Shown: piece after piece, positions 1 to 11,291 of the stretch | Numbering within the stretch: position 1 is the stretch's first letter | Layout: each line of letters starts with the position of its first letter | Assembly (NCBI RefSeq): GCF_015291705.1 | Contig: NZ_CP030050.1 | Span: 5,642,001 to 5,706,000 of the forward strand | Source of the DNA: Bradyrhizobium arachidis | GTDB taxonomy: Bacteria > Pseudomonadota > Alphaproteobacteria > Rhizobiales > Xanthobacteraceae | Direction: 5' to 3' | DNA length: 64,000 nt | The notes under the pieces: model-generated | What the model saw: only the letters and a program-made list of their open reading frames with translations | Told to the model about the DNA's origin: nothing | Database searches by the model: none | Position numbers and translations under genes: made by a program

Positions 1-1
1 C

Positions 2-337
2 GGCGCGGTCGTGAGCGGCCTGCCGCTGCTCAACATGTCGAGACGCAAGGTGATGTCGATCCTCAGCGGCGCGTTCAGCTACGTCCGCCCCGGCGGCGCC
101 TTCTACCAGTTCACCTACGGCATGAGCTGCCCGGTGCCGCGGCCCGTGCTCGACCGGCTGGGCCTGCGCGCAAAGCTCGTGGACCGCGCCCTGCTGAACG
201 TGCCGCCCGCCGCGGTCTACCGCCTGACGCGGCGGCCGCAGATGAAGCTGATCACGGGATCGCTTGCGCCCGAACCATCAGCGCGGGTCGCGTTGGCGCC
301 GATGCAGCAAGCGCGCGGCTATTCGACCGCGCGCTGA
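2..337 (+). CDS. SAM-dependent methyltransferase, PmtA-like (3' part)
   Basis: The window opens inside this gene; the frame is open from base 2, so the GTG at 11 is probably an internal Val codon. The visible 111 residues carry the late part of a class I Rossmann methyltransferase fold: the strand-loop VVSGLPLLNM, then RPGGAFYQFTYG. This is the pattern of bacterial phospholipid N-methyltransferases (PmtA), which convert phosphatidylethanolamine toward phosphatidylcholine, and rhizobia carry several such genes. The SAM-binding motif I lies outside the window, so substrate assignment is an inference. It runs convergently into pyrG with only 4 bases between the stops. Confidence 0.7.
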   Translation, partial: GAVVSGLPLLNMSRRKVMSILSGAFSYVRPGGAFYQFTYGMSCPVPRPVLDRLGLRAKLVDRALLNVPPAAVYRLTRRPQMKLITGSLAPEPSARVALAPMQQARGYSTAR

Positions 338-341
338 GCCG

Positions 342-1985
<1,644 letters not shown>

Positions 1986-2099
1986 CTAATCCCTCGAATT
2001 CGATTCGCCAAAGCGATTCGTATTCCGCCCCAAAGATTCTGCGGGCCTGTGGGTGATCCGAAACTGAGAGTGCTGACAGAGCCTTGATGGGGATTGTTG

Positions 2100-2127
2100 A
2101 TGCAGGACGGTAGCCACCGCCCTGCAT
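2100..2127 (-). terminator. Hairpin after secG (possible terminator)
   Basis: Two 12-base arms (2100-2111 and 2116-2127) pair with one mismatch around a 4-base loop, just past the secG stop. On the minus strand the hairpin is followed by only a weak T-containing stretch, so it could be an inefficient terminator or an RNA-stability element before pyrG. Confidence 0.45.
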
Positions 2128-2139
2128 GGCCCCCCTGCT

Positions 2140-2526
2140 TTATTGCGAGCGCGGCACCTGCGGGCCTGACGGCGCCTGGTTCTGCTGCTGCTCGTCGGCC
2201 TTCTTCAGCGTGTCGAGGATGCCGCCCGAGGTCGGCGCCGAGATCGGCGCGCCGCCGGCCGGCTGGCTCTGCGAGGCCGGCTGGCCAATGATCGACGAAG
2301 GTGCGCGGTTGTACCCGGCGTGCCAGGACAGGAACAGGCTCGTCAGGAAGAAGCCGGCAGCAAGGATCGCGGTGGTCCGCGTCAAAAGGTTCGCGGTGCC
2401 GCGGCTCGACATGAAACCCGCGCCACCGCCCATGCCGAGGCCGCCGCCTTCCGACTTCTGGAGCAGGACGGCGCCGATCATGACGGCAACGATCATGAGG
2501 TGGATGACGATGACAACGGTCTGCAT
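2140..2526 (-). CDS. secG: Preprotein translocase subunit SecG
   Basis: Small inner-membrane subunit that assists the SecYE channel. The 128 residues show two hydrophobic segments (about residues 2-21 and 52-70) separated by a Gly-rich cytoplasmic loop containing LLQKSEGGGLG, the family hallmark. The C-terminal tail is Pro/Gln/Ser-rich and longer than in E. coli, as is usual in Alphaproteobacteria. It lies downstream of tpiA on the same strand, the same neighbour pair seen in many rhizobia. A hairpin sits in the tpiA-secG gap. Confidence 0.93.
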   Translation of the reverse strand: MQTVVIVIHLMIVAVMIGAVLLQKSEGGGLGMGGGAGFMSSRGTANLLTRTTAILAAGFFLTSLFLSWHAGYNRAPSSIIGQPASQSQPAGGAPISAPTSGGILDTLKKADEQQQNQAPSGPQVPRSQ

Positions 2527-2609
2527 AATGTCCTTCCGTCACAAGCGGGCAGCGCCTGACGGCGGCCGGTCGCGCTTCGCGGGTTTTCCTGAAGTTGCGC
2601 GGTGTTACA

Positions 2610-2640
2610 CGATCGGGAGGGGCATTGCCACCCCCGATCG
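2610..2640 (-). other. Inverted repeat between tpiA and secG
   Basis: CGATCGGG (2610-2617) pairs with CCCGATCG (2633-2640) across a 15-base loop. There is no T-run on either side. It may be an intercistronic RNA structure between tpiA and secG rather than a full terminator. Confidence 0.4.
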
Positions 2641-2665
2641 GGCTCATGCCGACGGTTTGAAATAG

Positions 2666-3421
2666 CTAGGGGCAGCCCTTGGCAATCGCAAGGAAATCGG
2701 CCGCCTTCAGGCTGGCACCGCCGACCAAGGCGCCGTTGACGTTTTTGACCGCCATTAGCTCGGCCGCGTTGGACGGCTTGACCGAGCCGCCATAGAGGAT
2801 GCGCATCTTCGCCCCTTCGGCCCTAAACCGTGAGGTCAGGAACTCCCGGATAAAGCCATGAATCTGCTCAACATCCTGGGCCGTGGGGGTGAGACCGGTG
2901 CCGATCGCCCAGACCGGCTCATAGGCCACGACAAGGTTGGCGGCGGTAGAGGCGTCCGGCAGCGAGCCGTCGAGCTGGCCGCGCAGGATATCCAGGGTCT
3001 GGCCGGCATCGCGCTGGCCTTGGGTCTCGCCGATGCAGACGATCGCGACCAAGCCGGCGCGCCAGGCGGCTTCCGCCTTCTGCCTGACAAGGGCATCGCC
3101 CTCGCCGTGGTCGGCGCGGCGCTCGGAATGGCCGACGATGATGGCGCTCGCCCCCGCATCCGCCAGCATTTCGGCGGCGATATCGCCGGTATGGGCGCCC
3201 GAGGCCTTGGGATGGCAATCCTGGGCCCCGACCGCGACCATCTTGCCCCGCGCCTTGTCGGCAAAGGCCGCGATCAGGGTCGCCGGCGGGCAGACCAGCA
3301 GGTCGGCCTTGGCAGCCACATCTGCCGCGCCGTTGAGCATGGCGTCGAATTCGGCAGCCGAACCTTTCAGGCCGTTCATTTTCCAGTTGCCGGCGATCAG
3401 GGGTCGGATGGCATCGGTCAT
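2666..3421 (-). CDS. tpiA: Triosephosphate isomerase
   Basis: Interconverts dihydroxyacetone phosphate and glyceraldehyde 3-phosphate. The 251-residue TIM barrel has the substrate-binding Lys in GNWKMNG, the electrophilic His in IIVGHSERR and the catalytic Glu in [10 protein letters not shown], all intact. A TTG five codons upstream (3436) is in frame, but the ATG at 3421 gives the conserved family start ([17 protein letters not shown]) and has a GGA-containing ribosome site, so I chose it. It is divergent from ppiD across about 220 bases. Confidence 0.96.
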   Translation of the reverse strand: MTDAIRPLIAGNWKMNGLKGSAAEFDAMLNGAADVAAKADLLVCPPATLIAAFADKARGKMVAVGAQDCHPKASGAHTGDIAAEMLADAGASAIIVGHSERRADHGEGDALVRQKAEAAWRAGLVAIVCIGETQGQRDAGQTLDILRGQLDGSLPDASTAANLVVAYEPVWAIGTGLTPTAQDVEQIHGFIREFLTSRFRAEGAKMRILYGGSVKPSNAAELMAVKNVNGALVGGASLKAADFLAIAKGCP

Positions 3422-3645
3422 GTCAATTTCCAGCAAAATGAGGTTTGCGCATGCGCTAGCAGAGCTGTCGCGGCAGTTCCAGAGACCAGAGGCCTTTAAC
3501 CGCAGCTCTGGGGGACCGCCTGACCTGAGGTTGCGGGGGCAAAGCCACCACTTTATGATGATTGATCAATTTGGTGAGGCGCTTTTGCGGAATCTGCATT
3601 AAGACGCGCTCCCGTTCCCCTCCTGACCAAAACAAGTTGGACCAA

Positions 3646-5544
3646 ATGCTTCGAGGAATGCGCAAGGCCTCATCAAACTGGGTCGGCAAGACCATTATGG
3701 CGATCGTGATGGGCGTGCTGATCATCAGCTTCGGCATTTGGGGCATCGCCGACATCTTCAAGGGCTTCGGTCAGTCCACGGTGGCCAAGATCGGCCACAC
3801 CGAGATTTCGCTGAACGAGTTCCGCCAGATCTACACCGACCGTCTGCAGCAGATCAGCCGCCAGTTCGGCCGCCCGCTGACGCCTGACCAGGCGCGCGCC
3901 TTCGGCCTCGATCGCCAGGTGCTGCAGCAGACCATCGCGGAGGCCGCGCTCGACGAAGAGGCGCGCCGGCTCGGGCTCGGCCAGTCCGACGAGCAGATCC
4001 GCCAGGTCATCATGAACGACCCCAACTTCAAAGGCGTCGACGGCAAATTCGACGCCAACCGCTTCCAGGCCGTGATCCGCAATTTCGGCTACACCGAGCA
4101 GCGCTACGTCTCCGAGCAGCGCAAGGTGTCGCTGCGCCGGCAGCTCACCGGCACGATCGGCGCCGGCCTCGAGCCGCCGAAGGCGATGATCGACGTGCTG
4201 ACGCGGTTCCAGAACGAGCAGCGCGCCATCGAGTTCGTCAGGCTCGACGCGGCGCAGGCGGGTCAGATCGATGCGCCCTCGCCCGAGGCGCTCGCCGCCT
4301 ATTTCGAGGATCACAAGGTCCAGTTCCGCGCCCCCGAATATCGCAAGATTGCCTTCGTCGTGGTCTCGCCGGAGGAGATCGGCAAGTGGACCGAAGTGTC
4401 GGACGAGGACGCCAGGAAGGTGTTCGATCAGCGCAAGGACCGGTTCGGCACACCCGAAAGGCGCCAAATCCAGCAACTCGTATTCCCGAACGCCGCCGAT
4501 GCGCAGGTCGCTCGCGAGCGCCTGGTCGCCGGCACGTCGTTCGAGGATCTCGGCAAGGAGCGCGGGCTGAGCGCCTCGGACGTCGACCTTGGGCTCGTGA
4601 CCAAATCGTCGCTCGACTCCGCGGTCGGGAATGCCGCCTTCGCGCTGCCCGCAGGTGAGATCAGCCAGCCGATCCAGGGCGCCCTCGGCGTCTCCATCGT
4701 CAAGGTCGACAAGATCGAGCCCGGTGTCGAGCCGGACTTTGCAAAGGTCGCAGCCGACATCAAGCGCGAGATCGCCACCGAGCGCGCACGCGTCAAGGTC
4801 GCCGATCTCCGCGACAAGATGGAGGACGAGCGCGGCGGCGGCTCCAGCGTGATCGACGCGGCGCAGAAGCTCGGCCTCACCGCCGTGACAATCGACGCCG
4901 TCGACCGCTCCGGCCGCGCGCCCAACGGCCAGCCGGTCGCCAACATCCCGCAGGGGCTCGACGTGGTGTCGCAGGCCTTCAACACCGATGTCGGCGTCGA
5001 CAACGACTCGATCTCGTTCAAGGGCGGCTATGTCTGGTACGACGTGCTCGCCATCACGCCCTCGCGCGACCGGAATCTCGACGAGGTCCGCGACCAGGTC
5101 GAGGCGCGCTGGCGCCAGGATCAGATCGCCGCCAAGCTGAAGACCAAGGCGACCGAGATGGTGCAGAAGCTCGAAGCCGGCGGCAAGCTCGCCGATGAAG
5201 CCGCCGCGATCGGCGTCAAGGTCGAGACCGCCTCGGGCTTCAAGCGCGACGACTCGCCCGCGGGCGTGCCCGCGGCCGTCGTGGCGGCCGCGTTCCGCAC
5301 CGCCAAGGACGGCGTCGGGCAGACGCCCGCGAGCGGCGGCAGCGAGGTGATCGTCTTCCGCGTCACCGACATCATCGACCCCACGGTCGATGCCGCCTCG
5401 GATGCGGTCAAGAAGCTGAAGGACAGCCTCGACCGCGCGCTCACCGAGGAGCAGGTCGCCGCCTACGTCAACAAGCTTGAAACCGACATCGGGACCACCA
5501 TTAATCAGGCCGCCTTCGCGCAGGTGACCGGCGCGAACCAGTGA
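3646..5544 (+). CDS. ppiD: Peptidylprolyl isomerase, SurA/PpiD type
   Basis: Membrane-anchored periplasmic folding factor for exported proteins. Residues about 15-35 form one transmembrane anchor (IMAIVMGVLIISFGIWGI). A SurA-like N-terminal chaperone domain follows, then a parvulin (PPIC) domain around residues 255-370 containing ERRQIQQLVFP and ending near LGVSIVKVDKIEPG, then a helical C-terminal region. The ATG at 3646 (MLRGMRKASSNW) gives 632 residues and the usual start. An in-frame ATG at 3562 would add an implausible Arg-rich leader, and 3658 is an alternative. It precedes trpD by 14 bases, the standard alphaproteobacterial neighbour. Confidence 0.93.
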   Translation: MLRGMRKASSNWVGKTIMAIVMGVLIISFGIWGIADIFKGFGQSTVAKIGHTEISLNEFRQIYTDRLQQISRQFGRPLTPDQARAFGLDRQVLQQTIAEAALDEEARRLGLGQSDEQIRQVIMNDPNFKGVDGKFDANRFQAVIRNFGYTEQRYVSEQRKVSLRRQLTGTIGAGLEPPKAMIDVLTRFQNEQRAIEFVRLDAAQAGQIDAPSPEALAAYFEDHKVQFRAPEYRKIAFVVVSPEEIGKWTEVSDEDARKVFDQRKDRFGTPERRQIQQLVFPNAADAQVARERLVAGTSFEDLGKERGLSASDVDLGLVTKSSLDSAVGNAAFALPAGEISQPIQGALGVSIVKVDKIEPGVEPDFAKVAADIKREIATERARVKVADLRDKMEDERGGGSSVIDAAQKLGLTAVTIDAVDRSGRAPNGQPVANIPQGLDVVSQAFNTDVGVDNDSISFKGGYVWYDVLAITPSRDRNLDEVRDQVEARWRQDQIAAKLKTKATEMVQKLEAGGKLADEAAAIGVKVETASGFKRDDSPAGVPAAVVAAAFRTAKDGVGQTPASGGSEVIVFRVTDIIDPTVDAASDAVKKLKDSLDRALTEEQVAAYVNKLETDIGTTINQAAFAQVTGANQ

Positions 5545-5558
5545 GTTGAAAGCACGCG

Positions 5559-6572
5559 ATGGACGACCTGAAATCGATAATTGGAAAAGTGGCGACCGGC
5601 GCCAGCCTGTCGCGTGAAGAAGCCGCTTCCGCCTTCGACGCCATGATGTCCGGCGAGGCCACGCCCTCGCAGATGGGTGGCCTCTTGATGGCGCTCAGGG
5701 TCCGCGGCGAGACCGTGGACGAGATCACCGGCGCAGTGTCTGCGATGCGCTCCAAGATGCTCACCGTCGATGCGCCGGCAGATGCCGTCGACATCGTCGG
5801 CACCGGCGGCGACGGCTCCGGCTCGGTCAACGTCTCGACCTGCGCCTCCTTCATCGTCTCGGGCACCGGCCTGCCGGTCGCCAAGCATGGCAACCGCGCG
5901 CTGTCGTCGCGCTCGGGTGCCGCCGACGTGCTGGCCTCGCTCGGCGTCAAGATCGACCTCCGGCCGGAGCAGGTCGGTCGCTGCGTGCGCGAATGCGGCA
6001 TAGGCTTCATGTTCGCGCCCGCCCATCATCCCGCGATGAAGAACGTCGGCCCGACCCGGGTCGAGCTTGCGACCCGCACGATCTTCAACCTGCTCGGGCC
6101 CCTGTCCAACCCGGCCGGCGTGAAACGGCAGATGGTCGGCGTGTTCTCGCGGCAATGGGTGCAGCCGCTGGCGCAGGTGCTCAAGAACCTCGGCTCCGAA
6201 TCCGCCTGGGTCGTGCACGGCTCCGACGGTCTCGACGAGATCACCCTCACCGGCCCGACCTTCGTCTCCGCGCTCCACAAGGGCGAGATCCGGAATTTCG
6301 AGGTGACGCCGGAAGAGGCCGGCCTGTCGCGCTGCGAGCCCGGTGCGCTCAAGGGCGGTGACGCCGACGCCAACGCGGTCGCGCTGCAAAACGTGCTCGA
6401 CGGCAAGCCGAGCCCGTACCGCGACGTCGCGCTGATGAATGCCGCGGCCGCGCTGGTCGTGGCCGGCCGCGCCAAGGATCTGAAGGAAGGCGTCGCGATC
6501 GGTGCGAAATCGCTCGACAGCGGTGCGGCAAGCGCGCGGCTGAAGCATCTGATCGCGGTCTCGAACGGCTGA
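5559..6572 (+). CDS. trpD: Anthranilate phosphoribosyltransferase
   Basis: Transfers phosphoribose from PRPP to anthranilate in tryptophan synthesis. The 337-residue protein has the PRPP-binding motif [17 protein letters not shown] and the active-site segment [14 protein letters not shown]. It starts 14 bases after ppiD and is followed 7 bases later by trpC, so the three are likely co-transcribed. No trpG lies between, as it does in some other bacteria, so the anthranilate synthase must be encoded elsewhere. Confidence 0.97.
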   Translation: MDDLKSIIGKVATGASLSREEAASAFDAMMSGEATPSQMGGLLMALRVRGETVDEITGAVSAMRSKMLTVDAPADAVDIVGTGGDGSGSVNVSTCASFIVSGTGLPVAKHGNRALSSRSGAADVLASLGVKIDLRPEQVGRCVRECGIGFMFAPAHHPAMKNVGPTRVELATRTIFNLLGPLSNPAGVKRQMVGVFSRQWVQPLAQVLKNLGSESAWVVHGSDGLDEITLTGPTFVSALHKGEIRNFEVTPEEAGLSRCEPGALKGGDADANAVALQNVLDGKPSPYRDVALMNAAAALVVAGRAKDLKEGVAIGAKSLDSGAASARLKHLIAVSNG

Positions 6573-6579
6573 GTTTCCC

Positions 6580-7401
6580 ATGTCGGACATCCTGACCAAG
6601 ATCGAAACCTACAAGCGCGAAGAGATCGCCGCCGCCAAGCGCGCGCAGCCGCTCTCGGACGTCGAGGCCAGGGCCAAGGCGCAAGCTGCTCCCCGCGGCT
6701 TCGTCCGCGCCATCAAGGCCAAGCACGCCAATGGCGACTTCGCGCTGATTGCCGAGGTGAAGAAGGCCTCGCCCTCCAAGGGCCTGATCCGCGCCGACTT
6801 CGATCCGCCCGTGCTCGCCAAGGCCTATGAGGCCGGCGGCGCGGCCTGCCTGTCGGTGCTGACCGACACACCCTCTTTCCAGGGCCATCTAGACTTCATG
6901 GTGGCCGCACGCGCGGCGACGTCGCTGCCGGTGCTGCGCAAGGATTTCATGTTCGACACCTATCAGGTGGCGGAAGCGCGCGCGCACGGCGCCGACTGCA
7001 TCCTGATCATCATGGCGGCGCTCGACGATGCCACGGCAAGAGATCTCGAAGACGCGGCGCTCGCCTACGGCATGGACGTGCTGATCGAAATCCACGACCG
7101 CGCCGAGCTCGACCGCGCGCTGAAGCTCCGCTCACCGATGATCGGCGTCAACAACCGCAATTTGCGCACCTTCGAGACCACGCTCGCCACCAGCGAGACG
7201 CTGGCGCCGCTGATCCCCGGCGAGCGGCTGATGGTCGGCGAGAGCGGCATCTTCACGCCCGCAGACCTCGCGCGGCTCGAGCGCGTCGGCATGTCGACCT
7301 TCCTGGTCGGCGAAAGCCTGATGCGGCAGGCCGACGTGACCGCCGCCACGCGCACCCTGCTCACGCGTGAGACCGCAGCGCGCGCCACGGGCACGCGCTG
7401 A
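6580..7401 (+). CDS. trpC: Indole-3-glycerol-phosphate synthase
   Basis: Closes the indole ring in tryptophan synthesis. The 273-residue TIM barrel carries the signature [13 protein letters not shown] with the catalytic Lys, then [28 protein letters not shown] and the phosphate-binding GESGI near the end. It is monofunctional, with no TrpF fusion. Its stop is followed one base later by the moaC start, so tryptophan and molybdopterin genes are translationally linked here. Confidence 0.97.
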   Translation: MSDILTKIETYKREEIAAAKRAQPLSDVEARAKAQAAPRGFVRAIKAKHANGDFALIAEVKKASPSKGLIRADFDPPVLAKAYEAGGAACLSVLTDTPSFQGHLDFMVAARAATSLPVLRKDFMFDTYQVAEARAHGADCILIIMAALDDATARDLEDAALAYGMDVLIEIHDRAELDRALKLRSPMIGVNNRNLRTFETTLATSETLAPLIPGERLMVGESGIFTPADLARLERVGMSTFLVGESLMRQADVTAATRTLLTRETAARATGTR

Positions 7402-7402
7402 C

Positions 7403-7921
7403 ATGGCGCGCAAGCCGTCTGCATCCAAGCCGTCAAGAGCGAAGGCCAGCCCTGCCCTCACCCATATCGGCGCCTCCGGCGAGGCGCGGATGGTCGACGT
7501 CTCGGAGAAGCCCGCGACCGAGCGGCTCGCCGTCGCCGAAGGCCGCGTCGTCATGACCAGGGCGACGCTCGACCTGATCGTCTCGGGTAACGCCAAGAAA
7601 GGCGACGTGCTCGGCACCGCGCGCATCGCCGGCATCATGGCGGCGAAGCGCACCTCGGAGCTGATCCCGCTCTGTCATCCGCTCGCGCTGTCGAAGGTCA
7701 CCGTCGACATCGAGCCCGACAAGAAGCTGCCCGGCTGCCTCGTCCGCGCCAGCGTGAAGGTGACGGGACCGACCGGCGTCGAGATGGAGGCGCTCACGGC
7801 CGTGTCGGTCGCGTGCCTGACCATCTACGACATGATCAAGGCGGTCGAGCGCGGGGTGCGCATCGAGGGCATCCATCTCGTCGAGAAGCTCGGCGGCAAG
7901 TCGGGCCATTACCGCGCCTGA
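7403..7921 (+). CDS. moaC: Cyclic pyranopterin monophosphate synthase MoaC
   Basis: Makes cyclic pyranopterin monophosphate, the first stable intermediate of molybdenum cofactor synthesis, with MoaA. The ATG at 7403 follows the trpC stop directly and gives 172 residues; a longer in-frame start at 7367 would overlap trpC. Family blocks are [28 protein letters not shown] and [19 protein letters not shown] Lys/Ser-rich stretch of about 18 residues precedes the core. In many relatives moeA follows directly; here it is about 11.7 kb away (19638). Confidence 0.96.
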   Translation: MARKPSASKPSRAKASPALTHIGASGEARMVDVSEKPATERLAVAEGRVVMTRATLDLIVSGNAKKGDVLGTARIAGIMAAKRTSELIPLCHPLALSKVTVDIEPDKKLPGCLVRASVKVTGPTGVEMEALTAVSVACLTIYDMIKAVERGVRIEGIHLVEKLGGKSGHYRA

Positions 7922-7924
7922 GAT

Positions 7925-8518
7925 CTATTTCGCCTCGCGTTGCCGCTCGCGATAGGCACGCGTCTTGACGCGGTTTCCGCACAGCGTCGACATGCACCAG
8001 CGCCGCGTCGATGGTTTCGAGCGGTCGAAGAACACCCGGCAGCATTCCTCGGACGCGCACATCTTCAGTCGGTCGAGCGTTCCCAGCAGCGTGGCATCGT
8101 GAAGCTCAATCGCGATCGTCGAGAGGCCGCCAAGCGCATCCTCGCGTGCCGCCGACAATATTGCGCCGCGCCCGGCACGCGCCTCCACCCGCAATGGAAA
8201 CGGCGCGAGAGCGCGGTCAAGCGCGTCGAGAACGTCCTTGTTGCGGCGCCGCTCGGCGGGCTCGCACTGCAGATAATCGCGCAAGGCGCCGCGCAGCTGT
8301 AGCGCAGTCTCGAGCATTGCGGGCGTGACACGTCCGCCCTCCCCCCCAAGACCGCGTTCCCGCATCCAGTCCGCCAGTTGCTTCGGCCCGCCGAGCTCGT
8401 CGCCCTGCGGGTGCGCCACGCCGAAATGCGTGAAATGGCGGACATCGAGCGTGTTGGCGAAGTCGTAGACGTTCGCCAGCGCGTCGGGAACCTTGAATTT
8501 GCGGGACTCTTTCGACAT
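7925..8518 (-). CDS. CGNR zinc-finger / ABATE-domain regulator
   Basis: A 197-residue protein of the ABATE family, putative stress-responsive transcription regulators. The N-terminal part (LANVYDFANTLDVRHF) fits the ABATE domain. The C-terminus, about residues 150-195, is a CGNR zinc finger with Cys pairs in CASEECC and CMSTLCGNR followed by a basic helix. It converges on moaC with a 3-base gap and diverges from an amidase-MFS operon. The 104-base intergenic region holds a strong inverted repeat, so it probably controls that operon and itself. The target ligand is unknown. Confidence 0.88.
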   Translation of the reverse strand: MSKESRKFKVPDALANVYDFANTLDVRHFTHFGVAHPQGDELGGPKQLADWMRERGLGGEGGRVTPAMLETALQLRGALRDYLQCEPAERRRNKDVLDALDRALAPFPLRVEARAGRGAILSAAREDALGGLSTIAIELHDATLLGTLDRLKMCASEECCRVFFDRSKPSTRRWCMSTLCGNRVKTRAYRERQREAK

Positions 8519-8543
8519 CGGACCACCGGGGATTGGAACACCA

Positions 8544-8595
8544 GTAAAACAGATTTACCGGTTGACAGCAACCAACACCGGTATAATCTTTTTAC
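8544..8595. promoter_or_regulatory. Dyad operator and promoter between CGNR gene and amidase
   Basis: Two 18-base blocks, 8544-8561 and 8578-8595, are inverted copies with few mismatches. Each contains a smaller dyad of the form GTAAA-N5-TTTAC (8544-8558 perfect; 8581-8595 with GTATA in the left arm). TTGACA (8562-8567) and TATAAT (8582-8587) lie within the arrangement facing the amidase. Their 14-base spacer is shorter than ideal, which suits an activator- or repressor-dependent promoter. The AT-rich sequence stands out from its GC-rich surroundings. Confidence 0.65.
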
Positions 8596-8622
8596 AGGCG
8601 TCGATAATGGAGAACGCGAACC

Positions 8623-10038
8623 GTGACCGAAGCCCTTCACTATCTCGAACTCACCGAGCTCGCGGCGCGCATCAAGGCGCGCGACATCTCCGCGCTGGAG
8701 GTGACTCGCGCGCAACTCGGCCGTATCGACGCTCTGGACCGTGAGCTCTCCAGCTACGTCCACGTGATGGCGGAAACGGCGATTGCCGCGGCGGAAGCCG
8801 CGGACGCCGAAATCGCACATGGCCGATACCGGGGCCCGCTGCACGGCGTGCCGGTAGCGCTGAAGGATCTGTTCTGGACCAAGGGTATTCCGACAGCGGC
8901 CGGCACCACAGTTCATCGCAACTTTTGTCCGGGTGACGATGCGACCGTCGTGCGGCGGCTCAAGGACGCCGGCGCAGTGGTGCTCGGCAAGGTGCAGCTC
9001 ACGGAGGGCGCTTATTCCGATCACCATCCGCTGGTGACGCCGCCGAAGAATCCATGGAATGCGGCTTACTGGCCGGGCATTTCATCCAGCGGCGCGGCGG
9101 TCGCGACCGCCGCCGGGCTCTGCTTCGCCTCACTCGGCTCCGACACCGGCGGCTCGATCCGGTGGCCGGCGGCGGCCAACGGCCTGACCGGACTGAAGCC
9201 CAGCTGGGGGCGGATCAGCCGTCACGGTGCGTTCGAGCTAGCCGCGACGCTCGACCATGTCGGCCCGATCGCTCGCAGCGCGGCCGATGCCGGCGCGCTG
9301 CTCAGCGTGATCGCCGGACACGACTCGAACGATCCGACGTCGCTGTGCGATCCGGTGCCCGACTTTCTCGCCGCGGCTGCACAGGACGTGCGCGGCTTGC
9401 GGATCGGTGTCGACGCGGCTTGGAACAATGACGACGTGGAGGTCACCACACAGCGCGTGCTGGCGGACGCCATCGACGTCTTCCGCTCGCTCGGCGCTGA
9501 CATCGTCGATGTCAAATTTCCCGACGTGACGCAGGCGATCGCTGATTGGGCGCCGAATTGCGCGATCGAGGCTGCGGTCGCGCACGAGGCGACCTATCCC
9601 GCCCGCAAGGGCGAGTACGGCCCGATCCTCGCCGCGGTGATCGAGGCCGGTCGCGCGCTCTCCGCGCTCGATTACCAGAAGATCCTTTTGCGGCGGCTCG
9701 CGCTGCGCGGACGCGTGGTTGCACTGTTCGAGACCATCGACGTGCTGCTGATCCCGGTGCACCCGTTGCCGCCTGTGACGCTCGCCATGATCAGCACGCT
9801 CGGCGACCGGCCGGATCTGATCGCAAAGCTGCAGCGCTACACCTGCCCGTTCGACATGACCGGTCATCCCACGATCACGCTGCCGGGCGGCGTATCGGCG
9901 GATGGAATGCCGATCGCGTTCCAGCTCGTCGCGGCCCATCTCGACGAAGCCGTGCTCGTCCGTTCCGGCGCCGCATTCCAGCGCGCGACGTCCTGGCATC
10001 GTCGCCATCCTTCTCTCACCTCGCGGAGGCAACATTGA
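8623..10038 (+). CDS. Amidase (amidase-signature family)
   Basis: A 471-residue amidase-signature hydrolase, cutting amide bonds of an unknown small substrate. The Ser-cisSer-Lys triad can be placed: Lys81 in VALKDLFW, cis-Ser near 154 in PGISSSGAAVA and nucleophile Ser178 in SDTGGSIRWP. The start is GTG at 8623 behind a GGAGA ribosome site; no ATG gives a complete N-terminus. Its stop overlaps the TTG start of the MFS gene, so uptake or efflux and hydrolysis are likely coupled. The operator upstream links both to the CGNR regulator. Confidence 0.9.
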   Translation: MTEALHYLELTELAARIKARDISALEVTRAQLGRIDALDRELSSYVHVMAETAIAAAEAADAEIAHGRYRGPLHGVPVALKDLFWTKGIPTAAGTTVHRNFCPGDDATVVRRLKDAGAVVLGKVQLTEGAYSDHHPLVTPPKNPWNAAYWPGISSSGAAVATAAGLCFASLGSDTGGSIRWPAAANGLTGLKPSWGRISRHGAFELAATLDHVGPIARSAADAGALLSVIAGHDSNDPTSLCDPVPDFLAAAAQDVRGLRIGVDAAWNNDDVEVTTQRVLADAIDVFRSLGADIVDVKFPDVTQAIADWAPNCAIEAAVAHEATYPARKGEYGPILAAVIEAGRALSALDYQKILLRRLALRGRVVALFETIDVLLIPVHPLPPVTLAMISTLGDRPDLIAKLQRYTCPFDMTGHPTITLPGGVSADGMPIAFQLVAAHLDEAVLVRSGAAFQRATSWHRRHPSLTSRRQH

Positions 10039-11291
10039 CCAATCAATCCACGCGGGCTCATCGGAGCATTTTCCACGGCTGGTTCGTCGTCGCAGCGGCA
10101 TTCGCCGTCATGTTCGTCGGCTTCGGCTCCGCCTACACGTTCAGCGCCTTTCTCGAGCCGCTCCAGCGCGATTTCGGCGCCTCGCGCGGCTCGATCTCGC
10201 TGGTGTTTTCGATCGCGGGCTTCCTCTACTTCGCGCTCGGTCTCGTCAGTGGTCCCCTTGCCGATCGGCTCGGCTCGCGGCCGCTCGCGGTCGCCGGCAT
10301 GATCCTGGTCGCGGTCGGGCTTGCGGCCGCAAGCATCGCGCGCTCGCTCGTCGAGGTCTATCTCGCCTATGGGCTGGGCGTCGGCATTGGGGTCGGCTGC
10401 GCCTATGTTCCCGCGATCGGCGCGGTGCAACGCTGGTTCGTGCGGCGCCGCGGTTTTGCCTCCGGGCTCGCGGTCAGCGGCATTGGGCTCGGCACGCTGG
10501 CGATGCCGCCGCTAGCCTCGCTTCTGATCGCATCGGTCGGCTGGCGCGGCGCCTATCTGGCGCTGGGCGCGATCGCACTGGTGCTCGGCGGCGGGCTCGC
10601 TCTGCTGATCGAGAACGATCCGAAGGACCGGGACCTCGGCCCGGACGGCGATCCACCTCGCGAAGCCTCCGCTGCCACCAACGCAGGCGGCGCCTCCGTG
10701 CGTGAGGCCGTCCGATCGACGCGTTTTGCCGGTCTCTATGTGTCATGCCTCGTCTGCTCCTTCGGCGCCTTCGTTCCGTTCGTCCATCTCGTGCCCTACG
10801 CGCGCGACCGCGGGGTCGCGGCATCATCGGCCGTGCTGTTGCTCGGGATGATCGGGGCCGGCAGCACCGCAGGCCGGTTCTTCCTCGGCGCGCTTGCCGA
10901 CCGGATGGGCCGCGACCGCTCGCTGATCATGGTGCTGATCGGAATGGCGTTCGCGATGGTGATCTGGGCCGTCGCGGCAGATGTCTGGGCACTCGCCGCC
11001 TTCGCCTTCGTCTATGGCGTGTTCTACGGCGGCTGGGTCGCGGTCCTGCCGGCGGTCGTGATGGACTATTTTGGCGGACGCAATGTCAGCGGCATCATCG
11101 GCGTTCTCTACACCAGCGTCGCCTTCGGCACGCTGGTCGGCCCGAGCGCCGCCGGCTTTGCCTATGACTCGAGCCACAGCTACGCGCTGCCGATCCTGCT
11201 CAGCGCCGCCGCGAACATCATCGCGGCGCTGATCGTGATGGCGATATTGGCGCGCAGCGGAGCGCGCACGGTCACTTCAGCGACGAGCTGA
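10035..11291 (+). CDS. MFS transporter
   Basis: A 418-residue major facilitator with about 12 membrane helices and the loop 2-3 motif GPLADRLGSRPL, repeated in degenerate form at GALADRMGRDRS. The pattern resembles monocarboxylate/oxalate-formate-type transporters. The start is the TTG at 10035, which overlaps the amidase stop and follows a GGAGG site at 10025-10029 with five-base spacing. The partner amidase suggests the cargo is an amide or the acid released from it; this is inference. The 3' end overlaps the convergent pilin gene by 20 bases. Confidence 0.9.
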   Translation: MTNQSTRAHRSIFHGWFVVAAAFAVMFVGFGSAYTFSAFLEPLQRDFGASRGSISLVFSIAGFLYFALGLVSGPLADRLGSRPLAVAGMILVAVGLAAASIARSLVEVYLAYGLGVGIGVGCAYVPAIGAVQRWFVRRRGFASGLAVSGIGLGTLAMPPLASLLIASVGWRGAYLALGAIALVLGGGLALLIENDPKDRDLGPDGDPPREASAATNAGGASVREAVRSTRFAGLYVSCLVCSFGAFVPFVHLVPYARDRGVAASSAVLLLGMIGAGSTAGRFFLGALADRMGRDRSLIMVLIGMAFAMVIWAVAADVWALAAFAFVYGVFYGGWVAVLPAVVMDYFGGRNVSGIIGVLYTSVAFGTLVGPSAAGFAYDSSHSYALPILLSAAANIIAALIVMAILARSGARTVTSATS

